Positions 7,701-10,301 of a DNA stretch of 10,301 nucleotides are shown here, in pieces (the first letter of the stretch is position 1; the number at the start of each line of letters is the position of its first letter). The position numbers and the translations under genes are program-made. Source of the stretch: an uncultured Oscillospiraceae bacterium (GTDB lineage: Bacteria; Bacillota_A; Clostridia; Oscillospirales; Oscillospiraceae); assembly GCA_944387755.1 (NCBI GenBank), contig CALXGC010000146.1, positions 1-10,301 of the forward strand, in the 5' to 3' direction. Under the pieces are notes generated by a model, which saw only the letters and a list, made by a program, of their open reading frames with translations, was not told the origin of the DNA and ran no database searches.

Positions 7701-9133
7701 AGACCCCCCTGGTGCTCAAGCTGGACGAGAGCGACGTGCAGGGCCCCCTGCGCATCCGGGTGCGGTCCTTTGTGGAGACCCTGGCCATGCGCCGGGAGCG
7801 GGAGAAGGCCCGCCCCGTGCGGGAGCTGGAGGACCCCTACCCGGTGAAGTTCCGGCGGGAGGACAAGAAGGAGCGCCTGGTGCTGATTCCCAACGTGTCC
7901 CACGCCTTCTGCCGGGTGATGTCCGCCGCCATGGGGAAGGACGGCCTGCGCACCGAGCCCCTGCCCGTGGGCCGGGAGGAGGCCATCCGCCTGGGCAAGC
8001 AGTACGTCCACAACGACATCTGCTTCCCCGCCCAGGTGGTCATCGGCGAGGCTCTGGCCGCCCTGCGGAGCGGAAAATATGATCTGGACCATGTGGCCAT
8101 CGCCATGGCCAAATATGTGGGCGACTGCCGCCTGACCCACTACAGCGCCCTGCTGCGCAAGGCCCTGGACGACGCGGGCTTTGCCCAGGTGCCCATCGTC
8201 ACCAACGACGGAGCGGACAGCCACGACCAGCACCCCGGCTACCGGATGAGCCTGGCGGCGTCTATGCGCATCGCCTTTGCCCTGCCTATGATTGACGTGC
8301 TGGAGGAGCTTCTGAGAAAGATCCGGCCCTATGAGACGGCGCCGGGCAGCGCGAATCAAGCCTTCGCTCAGGCCCTGGACCTGCTCATCGGCGGCCTGGA
8401 GCGCCGGGGCATTCGGGGGGCGGAGCAGGGCTTCCGGAAGGCCGTCCAGGTGATGAAGGAGGTGGCGTACGACCGCTCCAATCCCCGGCCCACGGTGCTC
8501 ATCGTGGGGGAGTACCTGCTGAACTTCCACCCCGGCGCCAACCACGACATTGAGGACTATCTGGAGAAAAACGGCTTTGAGATCATCGAGGCCCGCATGA
8601 CCGACGTGATTCAAAAGCTGTACTTCAATAAAGACAGCCAGATTAAGGAGTACCACATCCACAAGCCGGCGGGGGAGAAGCTCTGGTACGCCACGGCGTA
8701 CGCCATCTTCCAGGCGGCCCACGCCATGACCGACCGCATCGCCAAAGAGCACCCCCTCTACCAGCGGGCGGTGCGCCTGCCGGAGCTGGTGGAGAAAAGC
8801 GACCCCATTATCCACCACACCTTTGACGCCGGAGAGGGCGTGCTGATTCCCGGAGAGATTCTCCACCACGCCGCCCACGGCTGCCGGGCCTTTGTGATTT
8901 TGCAGCCCTTCGGCTGCCTGCCCAACCACGTGGTGGGCCGGGGCGTGGCCAAGCGCCTGAAGGAGCTGTATCCCGACGCCCAGATTCTGCCCCTGGACTA
9001 CGACCCGGATGTGAGCTTTGCCAACCTGGAGAACCGGCTTCAGATGCTGGTGATGAACGCCAGGAGCAAGGCCCAGGAGAGCGCGAAAGCGGACGCGGAC
9101 CCGGCGCGGAGCGACATGGCGAAGGCGATTTGA
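4724..9133 (+). CDS. Giant acyl-CoA dehydratase activase / HgdB-like fusion protein
   Basis: A 1469-residue cytoplasmic protein of the 2-hydroxyacyl-CoA dehydratase activase (HgdC/BcrAD/BadFG plus DUF2229) family. Such activators use ATP hydrolysis to push a low-potential electron into an iron-sulfur partner; this protein's substrate is unknown. Module A (about 6-275) has GIDVGSTTTK (11-20), LGGQDAK (107-113) and cysteines C137 and C176. Module B (about 336-600) has GIDSGSTTTK (340-349), DIGGQDMK (440-447) and C465 and C504. Both pairs are 39 residues apart, as I recall for the HgdC cluster ligands. A linker carries C626, C629, C633, C652 (CX2CX3CX18C). Two HgdB-like modules follow: about 700-1030 (VCFPAK C758, C800, FGCG C973) and about 1050-1450 (ICFPAQ C1100, C1135, C1387, FGC C1398). 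Single-gene unit with its own promoter and terminator. Oxygen-sensitive clusters and an anaerobic lifestyle are expected. Family membership is sure; dehydratase, reductase or stand-alone electron-transfer role is open. Confidence 0.93.
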   Translation: MSKERIILHVGIDVGSTTTKIAALDTRTGRVVYSDYQRHHADQVKSVSDALWKIYGRYPDAQFHLALTGSGAKRLGDALGVPYVQEVVANSIALRAKYENVGAAIELGGQDAKIIFFRKDEATGRLEAADMRMNGSCAGGTGAFIDEVAAILNVPIEAFNALAAKGDCVYDVSGRCGVYAKTDIQPLLNQGVSKENLALSAFHAIAKQTIGGLAQGLEIKKPVAFEGGPLTFNPTLIRVFAQRLNLKPEEILVPERPELMMAYGAALSLDSLYAGRDTQVKPERVLDGLQHVKEAAGSGEKGRPFFDTPAEREEFQRRHTLPDWKPVELHEGQTVRAWLGIDSGSTTTKFVLLGENEEILDSFYAPNQGDPLNVAKAALLAMRDRYQKAGAKLEILGVGTTGYGEQLFANAFSAECHVVETVAHARAAAQYVPDATFLLDIGGQDMKAIWLSHGVITNIVVNEACSSGCGSFLENFAASLHIPVDQIAQAAFDAQNPAHLGSRCTVFMNSSIVTEQRNGKLPGDIMAGLCRSIIENVFTKVIRISNLDSLGDTIVVQGGTFRNDAVVRALGQYTGRQVIRAPYPGVMGAIGAALLTRERMAGKKRTFIGLDALESFTYTQQANSPCPFCANHCKRTIITFSNGSSWVTNNRCERGEILGDPRDEGVREQLQARSREKKQTPNLFRLREELLFQDYPIPEPQTKRDTVIGLPRVLAFWDAAPFWTTFFRCLGFSVKLSHRSTRKMYESGLSAVTSDTVCFPAKLVHGHIRDLVQQGVDRIFMPSVTTVPSENTEKNSESMCAVVKGYPLIIRNSDDPERQWGVPFDAPLFHWYTEADRTEQLTKYMEDAYQIPAQEVRAAIRAADRAQKMFRRKLVQAGEKVLNQVEKRRTYAVVLAARPYQTDALVNHDLPDLFAGLGIPVLTADSVPGANEVDLSRSILDIVNNYHARMLSSAILAAQDPRLEYVQIVSFGCGHDAYLSDEIIRLMGEISGKTPLVLKLDESDVQGPLRIRVRSFVETLAMRREREKARPVRELEDPYPVKFRREDKKERLVLIPNVSHAFCRVMSAAMGKDGLRTEPLPVGREEAIRLGKQYVHNDICFPAQVVIGEALAALRSGKYDLDHVAIAMAKYVGDCRLTHYSALLRKALDDAGFAQVPIVTNDGADSHDQHPGYRMSLAASMRIAFALPMIDVLEELLRKIRPYETAPGSANQAFAQALDLLIGGLERRGIRGAEQGFRKAVQVMKEVAYDRSNPRPTVLIVGEYLLNFHPGANHDIEDYLEKNGFEIIEARMTDVIQKLYFNKDSQIKEYHIHKPAGEKLWYATAYAIFQAAHAMTDRIAKEHPLYQRAVRLPELVEKSDPIIHHTFDAGEGVLIPGEILHHAAHGCRAFVILQPFGCLPNHVVGRGVAKRLKELYPDAQILPLDYDPDVSFANLENRLQMLVMNARSKAQESAKADADPARSDMAKAI

Positions 9134-9138
9134 GCACA

Positions 9139-9179
9139 GAAAAACCGCTGCTGGAAATCCTTCTCAGCAGCGGTTTTTC
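9139..9179. terminator. Bidirectional Rho-independent terminator between convergent genes
   Basis: A perfect 15-bp stem (9139-9153 with 9165-9179) and an 11-base loop. The outer stem is A5 on one side and T5 on the other, so it works in both directions. It begins five bases after the activase stop and ends 19 bases before the glnS stop. Confidence 0.92.
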
Positions 9180-9198
9180 CAAGATATTCAGCGCGGTT

Positions 9199-10301
9199 TT
9201 ACTTAAAGCTGTCCTTCAGGCTCACCGCCCGGTTGAATACCAGGGCGCCGGGCTTAGAGTCCTTGCTGTCCACACAGAAATAGCCCAGCCGCAGGAACTG
9301 GAAGTGGGCGGGGGCCTCCGCCTGGGCCAGGGAGGCCTCCAGCTTGCAGTTCTCCAGCACCTCCAGGGACTTGGGGTTCAGGCAGTCCAGGAAGTTTTTG
9401 TCCCCGGCGTCCGGGTCGGGGTCGGTGAACAGGTTGTCATAGAGCCGGACCTGGGCGTCCACGGCGGTGGCGGAATCCACCCAGTGAATGGTGGCGCCCT
9501 TCACCTTCCGGCCGTCGGCGGGGTTGCCCCCCTTGGACGCCGGGTCATACTCCGCCAGCACCTCGGTGACATTGCCCTCCGCGTCCCTGACGCAGCCGGT
9601 GCAGCGGATGAGATAGGCGCCCTTCAGGCGGCACTCCGGGCCGTTGGGGTACAGGCGCTTATACTTGGGAATGGGGGTCTCCAGGAAGTCGTCGGACTCG
9701 ATATACAGGTTCCGGGAGAAGGTGACGGTGCGGGTTCCGGCCTCCGGGTCGTTGGGGTTGTTCTCTACCTCCACCTGCTCGCTCTGGCCCTCCGGATAGT
9801 TGGTGATGGTGAGCTTCACCGGCCGCAGGACGGCCATCACCCGCCGGGCGTGTTCGTTCAGGTCCTCCCGCAGGCAGTGCTCCAGGAAGCCGTACTCCAC
9901 GGTGGAGGGGTTCTTGGCCACGCCGATGCGGTCGCAGAAATTGCGGATGGAGGCGGGGGTGTAGCCCCGGCGGCGCAGGCCGCACAGGGTGGGCATCCGG
10001 GGGTCATCCCAGCCGGAGACATAGCCGTCCTCCACCAGCCGGCGCAGCTTCCGCTTGGACATCACCGTGTGGTCGATGTTCAGCCGGGCAAACTCGATCT
10101 GCCGGGGTTTGGAGGGCACGTCGGTGTGTTCGATGACCCAGTTGTAAAGGGGGCGGTGGTCCTCATACTCCAGAGAGCACAGGGAGTGGGTGATGCCCTC
10201 CAGGGCGTCCTGGATGGGGTGGGCAAAGTCGTACATGGGGAAGATGCACCACTTGGTGCCCTGGCGGTGGTGCTCGATATACCGGATGCGGTAGAGCACC
10301 G
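9199..10301 (-). CDS. glnS: Glutaminyl-tRNA synthetase, C-terminal part (5' end cut by window edge)
   Basis: Class I aminoacyl-tRNA synthetase that charges tRNA-Gln with glutamine in the cytoplasm. About 367 residues are visible; the N-terminal part with the HIGH motif lies beyond the right edge (the E. coli enzyme has about 554). The fragment opens in the catalytic domain (CIFPMYDFAHPIQDA), carries the class I KMSKS-type loop as TVMSKRKL, then the highly conserved GWDDPRMPTLCGLRRRGYT. The rest is the C-terminal beta-barrel anticodon-binding region, with LNEHARRVMAVLRPVKL, DPADGRKVKG-like ADGRKVKGATIHWV and GYFCVDSKDS close to E. coli GlnRS. It ends SLKDSFK at a TAA. These are GlnRS-specific, not GluRS-like, features. 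It is convergent with the activase gene, sharing the terminator. No frameshift seen. Confidence 0.97.
   Translation of the reverse strand, partial: VLYRIRYIEHHRQGTKWCIFPMYDFAHPIQDALEGITHSLCSLEYEDHRPLYNWVIEHTDVPSKPRQIEFARLNIDHTVMSKRKLRRLVEDGYVSGWDDPRMPTLCGLRRRGYTPASIRNFCDRIGVAKNPSTVEYGFLEHCLREDLNEHARRVMAVLRPVKLTITNYPEGQSEQVEVENNPNDPEAGTRTVTFSRNLYIESDDFLETPIPKYKRLYPNGPECRLKGAYLIRCTGCVRDAEGNVTEVLAEYDPASKGGNPADGRKVKGATIHWVDSATAVDAQVRLYDNLFTDPDPDAGDKNFLDCLNPKSLEVLENCKLEASLAQAEAPAHFQFLRLGYFCVDSKDSKPGALVFNRAVSLKDSFK

Noticed and set aside
4598..8929. A 1443-codon open frame on the minus strand, antisense to the activase gene
   Set aside because: Its translation is Gly/His/Val/Leu-rich with no recognisable domain, and it mirrors the activase frame. 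High G/C at third positions removes stop codons from the complementary frame, which explains its length.
1..10301. CRISPR array, tRNA or rRNA genes, transposase or integrase genes
   Set aside because: I looked for regularly spaced repeats, tRNA-like folds and mobile-element proteins and saw none.

Overview
The window looks like chromosomal DNA of a GC-rich anaerobic Firmicute, most likely an Oscillospiraceae-type gut clostridium. The reasons are a strongly G/C-biased third codon position, a sortase-anchored Gram-positive surface protein, a giant acyl-CoA dehydratase activase-like protein typical of strict anaerobes, and a TetM-like GTPase common in that group. The taxonomic call is inference; there is no rRNA or other marker here.

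Layout from left to right. (1) Positions 1-1589, minus strand: most of a TetM/EF-G-like translational GTPase, cut by the left edge, with its own promoter and a strong ribosome binding site. (2) A minus-strand terminator at 1661-1700 separates it from the next gene upstream. (3) Positions 1767-4061, minus strand: a 764-residue exported surface protein with a signal peptide, a right-handed beta-helix region, pilin-like isopeptide domains and a VPHTG sorting signal. (4) Positions 4062-4723: a 660-base divergent control region. It holds a minus-strand promoter feeding the surface protein through a GC-rich hairpin element, and a near-consensus plus-strand promoter followed by a long structured leader. 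(5) Positions 4724-9133, plus strand: a 1469-residue single-chain protein with two ATP-binding activase modules of the HgdC/BcrAD/BadFG type, a four-cysteine linker and two dehydratase-D-component-like modules. (6) A bidirectional terminator at 9139-9179. (7) Positions 9199-10301, minus strand: the C-terminal two thirds of glutaminyl-tRNA synthetase, cut by the right edge.

The genes appear to be independent transcription units (each boundary has a terminator or promoter), so no pathway links them. The most interesting item is the activase fusion. It seems to carry both partners of the ATP-driven 'archerase' electron-transfer system, each duplicated, in one chain, and it is preceded by a roughly 320-nt leader that could be regulatory. 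The second point of interest is the palindromic element in the leader of the surface protein.
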